DNA of 64,000 nucleotides from Gossypium raimondii (lineage: Eukaryota > Streptophyta > Magnoliopsida > Malvales > Malvaceae), in the NCBI RefSeq assembly GCF_025698545.1, contig NC_068576.1, positions 55,712,094 through 55,776,093 of the forward strand, read 5' to 3'. Made by a program: the position numbers and the translations under genes. This document shows, one piece after another, positions 39,737-53,200 of this stretch. Below the pieces are notes generated by a model. That model searched no databases, was not told the DNA's origin, and worked only from the letters and a program-made list of their open reading frames with translations. The first letter of the stretch is position 1, and every line of letters starts with the position of its first letter.

Positions 39737-42700
39737 ATGGACATGGAGGGCTTATCAAGTATCTGTGCTAGTCTCGGCATCCTCGAAGAAGATGAAACAA
39801 CGAAACAGATGGTCTACACAAAGGGGGAGCATTGTCTGGGTAGTCTCATTTGCCTTTATTGAAGTGGTTTTTTCTTTGATTTATTCCTTTTGTATTCAGG
39901 GAATATAAATTGGATTCCACTAATCTTGTTTCAAATAACTTACCGGCAGATGCTTTGAAGGACTTACTGAGATTTTTAAGACGGGACAATCCAGAAACGC
40001 GAGAAGTATTTAAGCAAGTTTGTAGATGGAATATAGTTTCAAAGGACTTGATTCCGATCATTGAACATTGCCAACATGATCGGAATTTGGTGCTAAATGC
40101 TGGTATGTAAAATTTGATGTTAAAGGTTTTTTTTTGGCCATTTAAGCCAAAAAAATGTAGTAAATGCTAAATTGGTGAATATTTACGTTCTTTTTCTTTT
40201 CGCATTTCCCAGTGAAAGTTTTAGTTTTTCTGTCAATGCCTATCGAGCCTTCCTCTAGTGATATCCCTCAACAGATAGAGTATCTTTGGAATATGAAGTT
40301 TTCTCTCACAAGCAGTGATGCTGTTGCTGTTATAGTTTCCCTTCTTGAAGGTCCACTTGAAAATTTGGAATGGTAAGCATGATTTCTTTTTCTTCTTTTA
40401 CCAATAGGCCCTTTAACTGCCTGCTTAAATTAAGGTGCTGGAAAAAGAAAGAAAAGAATAATATATTGTTTGAGAAACTGCCCAATTTGTTGATCAACAA
40501 AAACAAATGAGTTTAACTGTTTATGAAACCTTAAGAATCTAAGTTCTAGTTAAGCACATTGGATGCTGTTATATAGGATGTTCATCTTTTCATTTACATT
40601 TAAATCATCCGTGCGATCAAATTTCCTTGTATTCATTATGCTGTCATCAGCCTAAATGTTTAATCTCTTCAATTTCAGTGAATTGTTCACGGAGGATGAC
40701 TGGAAATTGGTCCAGCTGGTGTTAACCTTGTTTCGCAACATTCTTTCCATCCAAGATATTTCATCTCTACAAAAGGCTGGCCAATTTTTATCACTGAGAG
40801 ACAGATTTCTTGAACTTCTGTTCCGTGAGAATGTGATGGATTTAATTATTGTTATAACTCAGCAGATTGGTGGTTCTCGTGGCTATCTTCGTCAGGATAA
40901 CTTGCTTTTGTTGGATATTTTCCATTACATATTTATGGGTCAAGACCCAGAGTTACTTGCCAAAGCTCATTTGAAGCGTTCTGAGGTTTGTTTCTCTTTA
41001 TTCTTGTCTAATCATCTGAGTAAGAAGTTGATTAATGCAATTTACTTTTCCACGTTCTTGTTTCTAATGACCTCTGTATGATAGGAGGGTGGAGATGCCA
41101 AGGCTTGCATTGATGATCTTAAGTCCATCATGGAAGAGGAAGCAAAGAAAAGAAGGGTTTCAAGACTCCAGCATACCAATCGTCATTCACAGTTCAGTGG
41201 AACTTTTACACGGTTCACTGTGGTATGTAGTATCATTGTCATTGATGTTTTGATACTAAGCAGGTGCTGCATTAATAAATTTAACTAATCATGTTTTATC
41301 TGACAGGGTGGCTCTACAGTAGTGGTCAAGGGAAATCCTAATTATGCTTCTCAAAATACTCTGCTTAAATCTCATGGTGGCCATGGGATTTCAACAGGAC
41401 ATGGTGATCTACCTTTAATGAGGAAAAATATTCTGGCATTGCTTCATGATTTTGTGAACCAGTTCCTTTCTGGAGGCTACAATGGTACACAGTTTGAAAT
41501 TGAAATACCTGCTTGTTTTGTTGACCCACCCTACCCCCTATCCTGTTTTTTTCCCTTTCTTTCCCTTATTCTTCATGTTCTTGTGGATAATTAAATGCAA
41601 ACTCAATGCATGTCAGTATTTATGAAATCTGTTCGTGAGGATATTGAGAAGGAACATCACACAGTTCAGAAGGGTGACATAATTGTTTTCTTTAAGGTTG
41701 CTGAGTTTGTTACTTCTTTTCAGTATCACAAGTGTTTGGCCTCGAAGGTGAGGAATACTCCAAGTTTTACTTGTTTTCCTGTAGACACCCTAGATCCTCA
41801 GACAAACTTGCAGTAATTGATAGATGCATGTTTTCATCTATTAATTGTCTTTTACAAGTGAATCATCATAGGTTGTTATATTATTCATTCCTGGAGTACA
41901 CTCTTCATAATCTAAAGCTGTTAATTGCTTACTTTTGTTGCATGTATGTATTAAAAGTTATGTTTAAAGCTTTAAGTATTGGGAAGTGTAGCTGAATCAA
42001 CTTCCTTGGAACTAATTTTCGTACTTCTTACAATGTATCAAATTGGAAGGATTTAAGAATATAACATCATAGTTAAATTCTGCAATGCTGGGCCTCTTGT
42101 TAATTCTCCACTTCAACAACAGGGTAAATATGAAATGTTTCTGCTGTCATTCTACCTGTTTTCCTGTTTCCTCTTTCATATCCAAACACACCTTAAAGTT
42201 TTAGTTTTAGAGGGGCATTGCTAGAGATTATTATTTTTGGTTAACTATTGAATGGGGAGTTTAATTGGATGCTTTCAAGTGCATTTTCTTGGTTGTTGAA
42301 GGTTTGACTGATAAATTAAAAGAGTGATGTGAATGGTTTAACAGACCTGAAGTTTCCTCTTTGTTAATGGTTGGTTAGTGGTTTGTTTCCAAAATGGGGT
42401 AATGGACACAATTAACTCTGAATAAATATTGCCAAGGGACACTATATTTCTCCTGAAGTTTATTCAGTTCTTGATGCCTATGTTTGATGTGTTTCATTTT
42501 ATACCTATTGACCCCTGAAGTTTATTAAGTTTTTGGTGTTAACCTTCCTTGAATAATACATGTAGTCTCCTCTTGAAACTCTGAAATTGGTCTTGTTGCA
42601 GCCTTTTCTGCCCAAACAAGTAATGTGGTTGTAACCTTATTGAAAGTCAAGATTAGTTACTGTCTAGATGTAAAACCTTAACAGTAGTTTGATATGTTCC

Positions 42701-45700
42701 TTCTTTTGGTCATAGTTGCTGGCTTCATTATACTAATCACTTTTGTTGCACTGGACATGATGCCCTTTAATAGCCAAGTGACGGAAATGCTGCATCTGAA
42801 GCTTCTGCTGATAACTGTGCTGATGACTCATTTTTCCAAGGTGACGTATGTGGACCAATTGCAGCATCAATGAATGAATCAATGTTCCAACTTGTGATTT
42901 CAAGTTGGCGTAATGCACTTGAAGGCTTGAAGGAAACTAATGATTACAAGTTTCTATCTGCAGCAAGTTCTCTTTTGAAAAATATGGTATGTGTACTTTT
43001 ATCAATTATCATTTCATAGGCTTTTAAGTTTGTTTATTGTTGAATTGGATATTGTTATGTCAACTAGTCCTTTTGTCTTTCTCCTCTGCACTTGCAAGCT
43101 AATGTACATCTACAAATGTATTTGCCATCTCTTATGCTTAAAAAGCTAAACATTTGCGTACATATTAATTGAGGAAAATTAATCATCTTTCAGATACGGA
43201 CAATTCTTCTTTTATGGGGATTTTGAGAACAGTTCTTACCTTGTCATGGGACTTTAGTTCACCTTTTTGAAAAGCTACTAACTTGTTTGAGTTTACTGAT
43301 CTGCTTATGTGCTACCCTATTTAATATTTCCCCTTCTTTGTTTTCTAAATGCAGATTCGAATGTGTAATTTAGTGCTTAAATTATTTCCAGAAGATTCTA
43401 AGGAGCCTCTGACAGCTCGCATCCTTCTTTACAAGCTATTTTATGATCAGACGGACCAAGGAATGACCCAGTTCATTCTGAATCAAATCAAAATGTTCAA
43501 CTCTCGCAAGCAACCCAAAAGGTTTTCTTCTCAATCTCAGAAACTAGCGTTGAAATTGACAATTGTGTTTGTTACCATTTCATTAACCTTAGCTTTAAAT
43601 TTTTGACTTCTTAAGCTATTCCTAGTTATTTAATATACTTGCTTTTGAGAAAGGCTACAATCTTCTTGGTTTGATCCTCCCCCACCCCTCATGTTTCATG
43701 TTTTATATGCATTTATGTCCTTTTTATTCATTGAGCGATGAGGTAACCACCACGTGTTCAATAGGTATATGTCGCTCTGATCTGTAAATTCTTTTGCCTT
43801 TTAATCAAGTTTATAATCTTTTGAGGACTGTTCAAAAAGGGGAAGATAGCGACTATCAGCTAAAAATTGTTGTAGATACAAAGGAACTTTTTAACTTGGG
43901 CAAATTAATTTTTGCATTGTGTATTAAAAAGAAATGTTTCATGAACAAAAAGAAAAAAAGAAATGTTTCATGGTTGCTTGAGTATTTTGCTATTGCTGAT
44001 AATTATATTTATCAGTGATCTTGCAGATTTGGTAGAAATGATGCATGTAATTATGCAACTCATGGAGAATCTTCAAGCACGTGGCTTATTAAGGGTATGT
44101 TAGGCTTTAAATTTCCCTGTGGATATACACTGTTACGCCATAGCTTAGCAGATAAATGACCTTGGCTGCATGACCTGCATTGGCACATGGAAGACTCACA
44201 ACTGCAAAATATGCAATCATTGTTAAACAATTTGCTAGATTTGCTGTCAGTTGTCAATCAGGAAAAGTGATTTCTTTATAGTTTTGGTCCCTTAAAGTGG
44301 TTATCTGCTATAATGACAGCATGGATTGACGGTCTTTAAGAACTTAGTAGGTAATGATTACTGAGCTATTGGGTTATGTCGTGTATCTGACTCAAGTATT
44401 CTCTAACTACTAACATGCAATTAACGAAGTTTTCTTTCTTTAGCATGAAATATTTCTCTATCCTTTTTCCTTCTATAGTTAAATTCTATGAAGAAGTCCT
44501 TTGATTTTATCATGCACCTTTATTTCCTCTCACTTCTCTCCCTGTGTGCATGCCTTTTTGTGCGTAAGATCTAGATTGATTTTAAAGCATGCTTCACTCC
44601 TATGAATTTCTAGTTTTTCTTTGCATCAATTTGAAAAATTTTCTTCTCTTATCCTTCTCTGTTATGTGCACTGAAATGTAAATTACGTGATTAAGGTTTC
44701 TAGAAAATCAAGGAAGGGAAAGAAGAAGAAAGCAGCGAGTGAAACTGTTACCAAAAGTAAACAGTTTGAAGACCATGCTGCTGCACCTGATGTGGATGGT
44801 TCCTCAGTTTGTGAACGACCAGCAGAATATGTGGGAGAACAGGAAAGCCCAATGAAGGTGGCATCTGGTCTGAAAGAAGATACTAATACTTCTCCATTGG
44901 TTGATGGGCTAGGAACATCTGAGACAAAGATGGGAAGCCCTGGAGATGTGCCACAGGTTGATGATAATGCACCTGGGCATGCTGATGATAATCTTTGTTG
45001 CTGTACTGATGATTCTTCTGACGATGAACAAGCAGCTGCTGTTAATGAAGTTGATTTTAAAGTTTCTAGTCTCATTTCAGCTTTTGCAAACTGCAGCTTT
45101 ATACAAAATTTGTGCTGGTTACTTAAATTTTATAGGAGCAATTCAAGTAATACAAATCAATACATTATAGGCTTGTTGCGGAAGATAACTGATGACCTTG
45201 AGCTTGCTCCAATGCTTTATCAGGTCAAAACTTAACCCTGCATTCTTTTTATACATATACAGAGAAAGACTATGGAGAAGACCTAATATATATTTAATTT
45301 TGTACAATTTTTTGCAGTTGTCACTCCTTGTAACATTCTATGACATACTAGAAGAGCAGAAGTTGTCTCCAAGTGAGGACCATGCAGATATTGTTGTCTT
45401 TATTACTAGTTTAGTCAGAAAAATGCTAAAGAAAATGAAGCACCAGCCCCTTCTTTTTATTGAAATTCTCTTTTGGAAGACACGGAGAGAATGCCATTAC
45501 ATCAATGCTGAATATTTATTACACGAGCTTGGCCATTTGAAGAAAGGAAACAGAAATCAGGATAGTGTTCCAGGAAATACAGAAGTTAAGTCCTCAGAGG
45601 CGGCCAATGAATGGGTTCGCAGAAGCATAGCAGATGCACTGGGTGACGATGAAGCTGATGTTGTAATCGCTCATGACATCGGACATCAGAAGTAAGATTT

Positions 45701-48700
45701 TGCAATTTAGTTTATTTGGCTTACATATGCTAGCTTACTAGTGGAAGAGTCATGAATTCAACTTGCGTTTGATGTCAGCTTATTTTCAAGTCTTACGGGT
45801 TTTTTTCTTGCCTGGGTCCTAATTTTTCTTATATATTTTTAATTTAATTGTACAAGGATACTTTGGTATTTCAATTATAATAAGAATGGTGCATTAAAAT
45901 GGCCTTACCTTTTTAGAAATGAAGGGTATGCCATCTGAATTAACAATATGAACTGGCCATAATTTCTAAACTCAGATGACTGATTGAGAAACCGCTTAAT
46001 TGGTGTATTTGGCTGGTGCAGTGGGGAAAACTCCTTGGAAAATGAATCTGAAAAGATTTATGAAAGAAACAGAAGGTTTGTTTTCAATGATGATATGGAG
46101 GCAAAACTCAAGGATCTCTATGAGGAGTAAGTTTGTTTCGATCCTGTTGTCTCTCTGACAAGCCTTTTCACTTAGATCTTCCCTTTTCTTCAAAGATATG
46201 ATGCATCTACTTGCCCCATTGAAAGTAAAAGCATGTGATCTTGGATGATCATTGGTATCTTTCATGGTGCACAAATTAAATGCTTGCTTTCCACCAAACT
46301 TATTACATCCTTTCAGGAGTTTCTGAAGTTAGTTTGCACTTTTTCTGCTTTGGAAATTTTTTGTTGCAGGTTCAAAGATCAGCCAAACTGTAGCCGTCTT
46401 ATTGCGGATTCCCTAGATCCTTCTGGTGGAGTTTTGCCTGCTCAAGTTTCAAACAAGCTTAAACAGTTAGGACTTAAAGTTGCACCAAAGAAAAGGATAA
46501 GGAATGATGGTAGAAATTTCACTTCCAGTTCTGATCAACAAGGGGGTGGAAGCACTCTTAATGATTCAAATAATTTAGAAGGAAGTTCACAGAGGCAACC
46601 TCTGTAAGTATTTCTGTATCTGTTATCATTGCTCCTTGTTATAGTCAATTTACTCTAAAAGAGTTTCAGGAACAACTTTTGATGCAACAATGTGGTGTTC
46701 TATTCTTGAAGTTACAGCTTTGAACATGCAGGAATGACAGAAAGCATTTTTTCTGGCATGAATCTGTTATATTTACCTTCAAGTTATGTTCTATTGTTCT
46801 AAACAGGAACACCAGGAAAAGAGTCTCTGCCTTTAGCAAGGATCAGGAGGCAATGATTAAAGATCTATTTGAGCAGTGAGTATCAGTTTACTAGTATTCT
46901 TCCTATATTCTTGTTTCCAATTAGAGTGAATTAATTTGTTTTTGTATGTTATTCTATTTTTAATTTCCTGCCCTAGTATTGATTCTTACATCAAAAAATA
47001 AAAGAGAAACTATATATGCCCAAATAAAGATGAACATTAAGTACTATTGAATGGCTGTTTACATTCGTGATAAGGAAATGGCAATTTGGTATTCTATGCA
47101 GATTTAAAGACCATAAGAGATGTAGTTACATGATCGCAAATGCATTGGATGCTGATAATAAGTTTACTGCTGCCCAAGTTTCACGCAAACTCAAGCAACT
47201 CGGTTTATATGTTCCTAGGCAGAAAAAGTCTGAAGAAAACATGCGTTTGAGGGATGAGGAACTAAATGATTTATCTGCAAATGAAATGCATGACTCTGAC
47301 AATGAGACATTGCTATCATTTAAGAACAGGTATCTACACGCTTATCTATTTATCTGTTATTTAGTGCATTAAATCATTCAATTTTCATGGCTCCATTGTT
47401 TTATGAACTTCTGTCAATTTCCTATTAGCATGTTTTCAATGCTTTCTACCTGCTAGTTGCAGTTACGTCAGAGATGAATGGTTAACCTTCAGCATTATAA
47501 ACTCAGCATAACTTTAGCCATACAAAATTTGCTGGATTTAATACAGCATGTCCAGTTTAATATTGTCTGTTTCTTTGCTGCCAATGCTAGTACAAATAGT
47601 TGTTTTTATGCCAAAAATTCTCTGGAGATGAAAACCTAACCAGCCAATTCCATCAAAACTAACAATAGATTTCAGAAGTGAATCTGATTTTTGTATGCCA
47701 AGTGAGATCAATAGGAGTACAAATAGTTATTAACATTCATTTTTACCTTCGAACTTTTTGGAAGCAGAAAGAAGGATAATGGCGGATTGTTCAATCAAGA
47801 ATTTCCAGGACAGAACATGGAAAGAGAAGCATCAGATGACGACGATGATGAAACTCTAAGCTCTGTTTTCAAGTAATTATCTCACTCTCAAACTATCACA
47901 CGCACAAACTCGATACTCCTTCACGAATGCAGCATTCATTACACTCACACAAGCAAAAGGGAAAGTAATTTAAAATTCTGGACCTTGATATTGTAATAAT
48001 TTGGACCTTCCGATGTCTAACATTGTTTGGCAATAAAACCTTCTATTTGATTAAACAGAGCTTTTAGAGTAAGCTTGCTAATGACCAGTTTCCGTATTAA
48101 TGCAATAGGCATGGAATACTTCGTAATGACCAGTTTCCACAGAAAATCCAATAGATATGGAATAAAAAGCAAGCAAATATTCATGTTTTGTAATTCTGCA
48201 TTTCTCTTTTAATTTCAAGCAAATATATATTGCTCATAATAAGCAACACATAAATTTCAAGAGAGTTTGCTGTATATTTCTTTTCTGTTGTATCAATAAT
48301 TTTATCTGTTAATCATAGGAAAACCAGAAAGCTCCCTTCGAAGTCAAAGAATGAGAAGCTTGCTGCAGTAGCTACTGGGGAGAGGTACAAAATCTCTGGA
48401 GCTGTAGTTGCAAATGATGTAACTGAAAGGTAAGCATTCCACCTCATCAAGAGTTCATCTTTATAATATAGTGTTTGCATAATATTATCCAGCAAAGTGA
48501 ATCTGTTGATTAAAAAAAAGAGAGAAAAGTGAATTTTTTCTGGCTACTAACATGTGAGCAAATACTCTTTAGGGTAAAGTGATCTCAATTAGAGCATAAC
48601 TCTTGTTTTATTATTATTATTATTATTCTTTTTCTTAGGGATGAAAACAACCAGTTTACTGAGATGGATGTCACATTTCACCATGATAGCAAAGAAGGCA

Positions 48701-48876
48701 CATCAGAAGCTGTAAATCCTTCACCTGAGAATATCGAGATGGAGTCGGCAGATCAGCAAGTAGAAGAGCAAGTAGAAGATGAGTTGGCTGATTCAGGAGA
48801 TGATGCAGTGATTGTGGAAGCCTCCATCGATAGAAGGAGACGTAGAATGGTAATTGATGCTGAAGATGACGATTAG
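39737..48876 (+). CDS. TIM: TIMELESS (Tof1/Swi1) homologue
   Basis: Replication-fork protection factor expected to act with TIPIN in the nucleus, stabilising stalled forks and checkpoint signalling. Exons: 39737-39839, 39950-40102, 40213-40372, 40679-40985, 41085-41222, 41307-41484, 41617-41747, 42774-42986, 43355-43521, 44016-44094, 44696-45223, 45318-45691, 46022-46126, 46370-46603, 46807-46875, 47102-47329, 47768-47872, 48319-48429, 48639-48876; phases close to 1206 residues. The N-terminal TIMELESS domain includes DLLRFLRRD, SKDLIPIIEHC, NLVLNAVKVLVFL and SLRDRFLELLFRENVMD. The middle has DQTDQGMTQF and a basic KSRKGKKKK followed by an acidic segment. The C-terminal half has two copies of a ~55-residue module near residues 863-920 and 964-1022, then an acidic tail ending DAEDDD. 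Exon 2 uses the acceptor at 39949; the one at 39899 would shift the frame. Convergent with the WD40 gene. Confidence 0.93.
48608..48628. repeat. (ATT)n microsatellite in TIMELESS intron 18
   Basis: Seven TTA/ATT units just before the polypyrimidine tract of the last acceptor. Confidence 0.85.
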
Positions 48877-50247
48877 TCTCTTTTAAGTCTTGTATTGTAT
48901 ATAGAAAGTGGATCACCGCTCGTCTCTGTTAAATTTGATCTTCTCTTATGGTTAGCTCTTTAGTCACTCGAACCTTTTGCTTACATATGGGTGTAATTGA
49001 GTCGAGTTAAATATAAAGTTCAATATTCGGTTTGAGCTCGATTAAGTTCTTTTATCAATTTTTATATACAAATTTGAGCTTGAGCTTAGCTCGATAATTA
49101 AGTTTAGGATTAATAATATATAGTAAAAGACAATAATGTACTTTAATAATATGAAAAGCTCTATATTTTGCAAATTGTTCAAATTAAGTATTATTAAGCT
49201 CTAATTTGGCTCGATTGATAGTTTGAGCTTGAGTTCTACTTGAAAATTATTGAATTGAATTCAAAAATTTTAATAATTCTCGAATTGAACTTAAGTAGCT
49301 TGTGAGCACTCTCACAAGATATTTAATTTTAGTGTTTTAAATTCTTTCGGTAAAAGGCCTATCTAATCTTTCTTAATTTTGATATTAAGCAAATTGATCC
49401 CTTTGAAAATAATCGAACAATTTAATTCATAATATTAATTTTGTAAGTAAACAATTAAAGACTGTTAATGTTGGTATTAATGTTTTCAGTTAATTATACA
49501 TAATTTTGATTAGCATCTCAAAGTTTAAATATTTTGCCAATGTGATCTCGATTTAACAAATTTAACCTACAACATTTGTGTAAATGTTTGTTGAAGTTTT
49601 AAAATAAAAATCAAATTGACAAAATATGTAAACATTAAAAACTAAATTTACTGCTATATCAATCAATATTATATAAAATTAACGAAAGATATCAACACTC
49701 GATCAATTGTCCTTAATTGTTAACTTTCAAAATGAACAAGAATTTTAAAGGGAGCAATTTGCTCAATTTCAAAATCTTGATGTCATTTCGTCAATACTTT
49801 TAAGGCTCGTAAATATTTTTTTGAAAATTTTAATTAAACTATTTCAAAATCTATCACTAGCCTAGTATAATGAAACGAGCGAATGTATGTTGCACCCGCT
49901 AAGGGCAGGAAGAGATCGTCAACTTCCTGATAATATACAAGCTATTTTACTTTATACTGATTTTTTTCATATAAGATTTAACCAGAACCTTAAAACAGTG
50001 CTGCCATGAAGTGGCCTTGTCTCTGTAAGTTTGACAATGACAAGTAAATAAAGGTACAAACAATTCAATGAATTACATCATCACTCACGATATTACCTCT
50101 TCCAAACACTGGCAACAAATAAGCATCCTCAAACATGCACGAAAATATGGAAAAATATTTATATCTTGTCAATAGGCCGATAATTAGGTTTCATTTACCT
50201 GAAATTGGGAAAAACCATTGGGAATATATAATACAAGTAGAGTGTCT
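48877..50247. other. Convergent intergenic region, TIMELESS 3' end to WD40 gene 3' end
   Basis: Holds the TIMELESS 3' UTR, a dispersed repeat at 48985-49325, and AT-rich sequence around 49460-49640 that shares phrases with 19670-19850. No gene. Confidence 0.55.
48985..49325 (+). repeat. Dispersed repeat rich in CTCGA/GAGCT motifs, copy B
   Basis: Its reverse complement matches 12720-13165 in motif order (GAGCTCGAT, TTGAGCTTGAG, GGCTCGATT, AATTCTCGAATTG, TAGCTTGTGAG). Confidence 0.6.
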
Positions 50248-53200
50248 TCACAATATGGAAGTTACTCGAACTGAGTTATCTGCTGATCCGGTCAAGAAAA
50301 TAGGCAAGCTTGGGTGCCAATCCACGGTTGTTATGGCTGCACTATGGGGAAGAGTTTTGAACCCATTTGAATGGCCTTGTACCTGATCCATGACAAAAAC
50401 GAGGAAAGAAAAGAACATATATATTGTAAGGGCTGCCAGTGTTAAGGAACTAGAGAAACATTATATCAGAATCACTGCAATGATTAGTTTGGACACTGGC
50501 CAAGATTTTTCATAAGAAAGACCAATATCGGGAAATCACAATTTTGAGCATGCACGCTTGTATTAGGAGGTGGTACACGTGTGTGTACTTGTTTAGCAAC
50601 AAATATGAAGAATTTACCTGATATATGGGTGCTCTTACGGAACCAGATGTTGCTAACAGCTGCCTCCCGCTGGCATCCAATGCCATTTCGTGTCTACAAT
50701 ATTTTGACGTCTGGGGTTCAGAAAACCTACAAAGCATAATATCCATGTTGCTACATTTGGCTCCATTAACTCATGTAAACAGATTGATGATGCAACCACA
50801 ACAAATGCACTCAATGAAGGTGACGGGCTTTTCAAGGCAATAGAGACGTGGAATGCACAACCGGAATGGAATGCTGGATACTTCAATTATTTTCTTTTTC
50901 CCTTTGCTTAGTGCCCACTATAGGGGATGCAAATGATCTTTAACGGTGGTTTCGACAATAAGAAATGAAAATTACCAGCTAGAAGTTTTTGACCAAAGGA
51001 CACGACCTTGGTTTTGCAAGCTCCATTCAAATATCTGACATTGCAAAATCAATCTGTGAATCTACTAGCTCAAACATAAAACCATAGATTGAACAGAGTC
51101 TAGCTTAGATAGTAATTACCTTTCCATCTGAGCCCAAGCTAAAAATGCTCGTCTCATCTGGCCCAAAAAGAAGTGAGCTTATTGCAGAATCATGTGCTGG
51201 CCACCCGGTGATTTGTAGACCAGCAGACATGTCTTTCACCAGTCAAGGAGCATTCATGTTACATCTTAGGTTCTATAATCAGGAGACAGCAATGACACGA
51301 TCAAACTAAGACAATTCTCTAACAAAGGTACTATAATCCTTGGAGGTAGGTGCCTTAAGTTAATATGAAAATTCATGACCACTTGATAGAACAATAGAAC
51401 GTAACAGACATACAAATATGAGCTGATAAAGAAAAGGATACCAAACATGTGAATCATTCCATCAGTGGCAGAGGCAGCTAAAATCTTCCCGTTATGATTG
51501 AAGCATAGAGAAGTAATTGCAGGCGGATCTTCACCAAGAGGAAGGACTGTCTTCATTGAAGTTGAAGTCCATTAAGGCATAAATTATTTTTAAACAAGCC
51601 AATAATCATCGATAAGCATTCTCTATATATACAACCGCATACCATAGCTTTCCATGTTTTCATGTTCCATACAGTCAATGAAGCATACCCCAGAGAGTCA
51701 ATAGAGTTTGACCCAAGCCTGAAAGAAGAAAACGTCCAACTAATCTCATAGCCAATTTTTTTTAAAAAAAATTTAATGGGAGAGCAAAAGACCTACTATG
51801 ATAATCGGCAATCAATCTTCCAATGGATTCTAACTAATCGTTACCCACCATGATATATTGGTATAAGAAACTACTTAACAACCTAGCATAACTGCTCAAG
51901 AAAACCAATCTGGAGTATCCAGACCATCTTAGGGGTTCGAAAAGCCCATTAACAAAAGAAACGGTTCCCAGTCAAAATAAGATCATCATATGTTCGATAA
52001 AATTATTGACACAAATAGTAATCAGTAGCATGTAATTTTTTTTTAAAATAATAATAATAATCAGACTTGATCCATGAGAAGTAACAACATAACACTGTAC
52101 CTAAATTAAACCCTAGCATCATGAATACGATCTTGACAACAACTAGAAGCTCATCATATAATATTTTGATTGTGTAGCTTCACATATTTCAGTCAAGTAA
52201 GAACGTTAAAATCTAGTAACCAGGCAGTTATAAATTAAGAAGATACCTTCGTGAAGATGCAGCAGAAACAAATATTGGTTCCACAGGGCTGCACTTTAAA
52301 TCCAAGACACTGCAAGACGGCAACAAAAAAAGAAGAAAGAAAAGATGAAGTATAAACAAATTAATAAACCGGTAAACATGGGATTCCAAGAAGTACCTTG
52401 GAAATGCATCAGTTGTATTCAGATCACAGACAACTCTCTTCGCATCAACATTCCATGCTTTAATGCCTCCATCAGCAGTGCCTATGAGAAGCTTTAGGAA
52501 CAACAAATTTTAAGTTGCAACAATTATAACATTACCCCCAATCAAACTACAAGTACAACCATCAAACAATAATATAGTTACATACCAAACGGTCAGATTT
52601 GCATTCCCAGTCAAGTGACATTATCTCGGCTCCACAATATATGGTCGCGTTTCTAGATGCTGGAATCGATGAGTCATATGTCCATATCCTTAATCAAAAA
52701 CAAAGAGAGAAGTAAATAAAAAGTCGCAGACAATAACAGAGCACAATAGTTAGTATAAATGACATCTTATTATCTTCCCAAGTACATTTAACCAAGGCAT
52801 CTGACAAACAAATTTGTTAAAAACCACAGCCTGCACACAGATGTAACCCATCTAAATGGTGTTAATCAATTGTCAGACTGTAAGGATGACTACTTTTCCT
52901 TCCATTTGGTGTTCTTTTATATTTGATATTCATCAACAATTGGGCAGGATAGACAAATTTACAAGCTCAAACGCAGCCACAGGCAGCAAAGTCCGCTATT
53001 CTAAATATTTACAAGTTCATATCAGTTTTTTTTGAAGAGCATACCTGACAGTGCCATCCACAGATGCACTAGCTATATTGTTCCCAGATGCAGAAAACCG
53101 GCACCGAGTAATTGGACTTGTGTGGCCCAAAAATGTCTCCTGGAAATAAAGTTGTTCCACCAGTTTCACGTATACGAAAAAATGAGCAAGAAATCAAAGT

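Noticed and set aside
39900-39949. Alternative acceptor that would extend TIMELESS exon 2 by 50 bases
   Set aside because: It shifts the frame and leads to a stop; the acceptor at 39949 gives the conserved ALKDLLRFLRRD.
44683-45075. 130-residue minus-strand open frame
   Set aside because: It is the antisense of TIMELESS exon 11 (acidic/Ser-rich region), which fits the gene model and phases.
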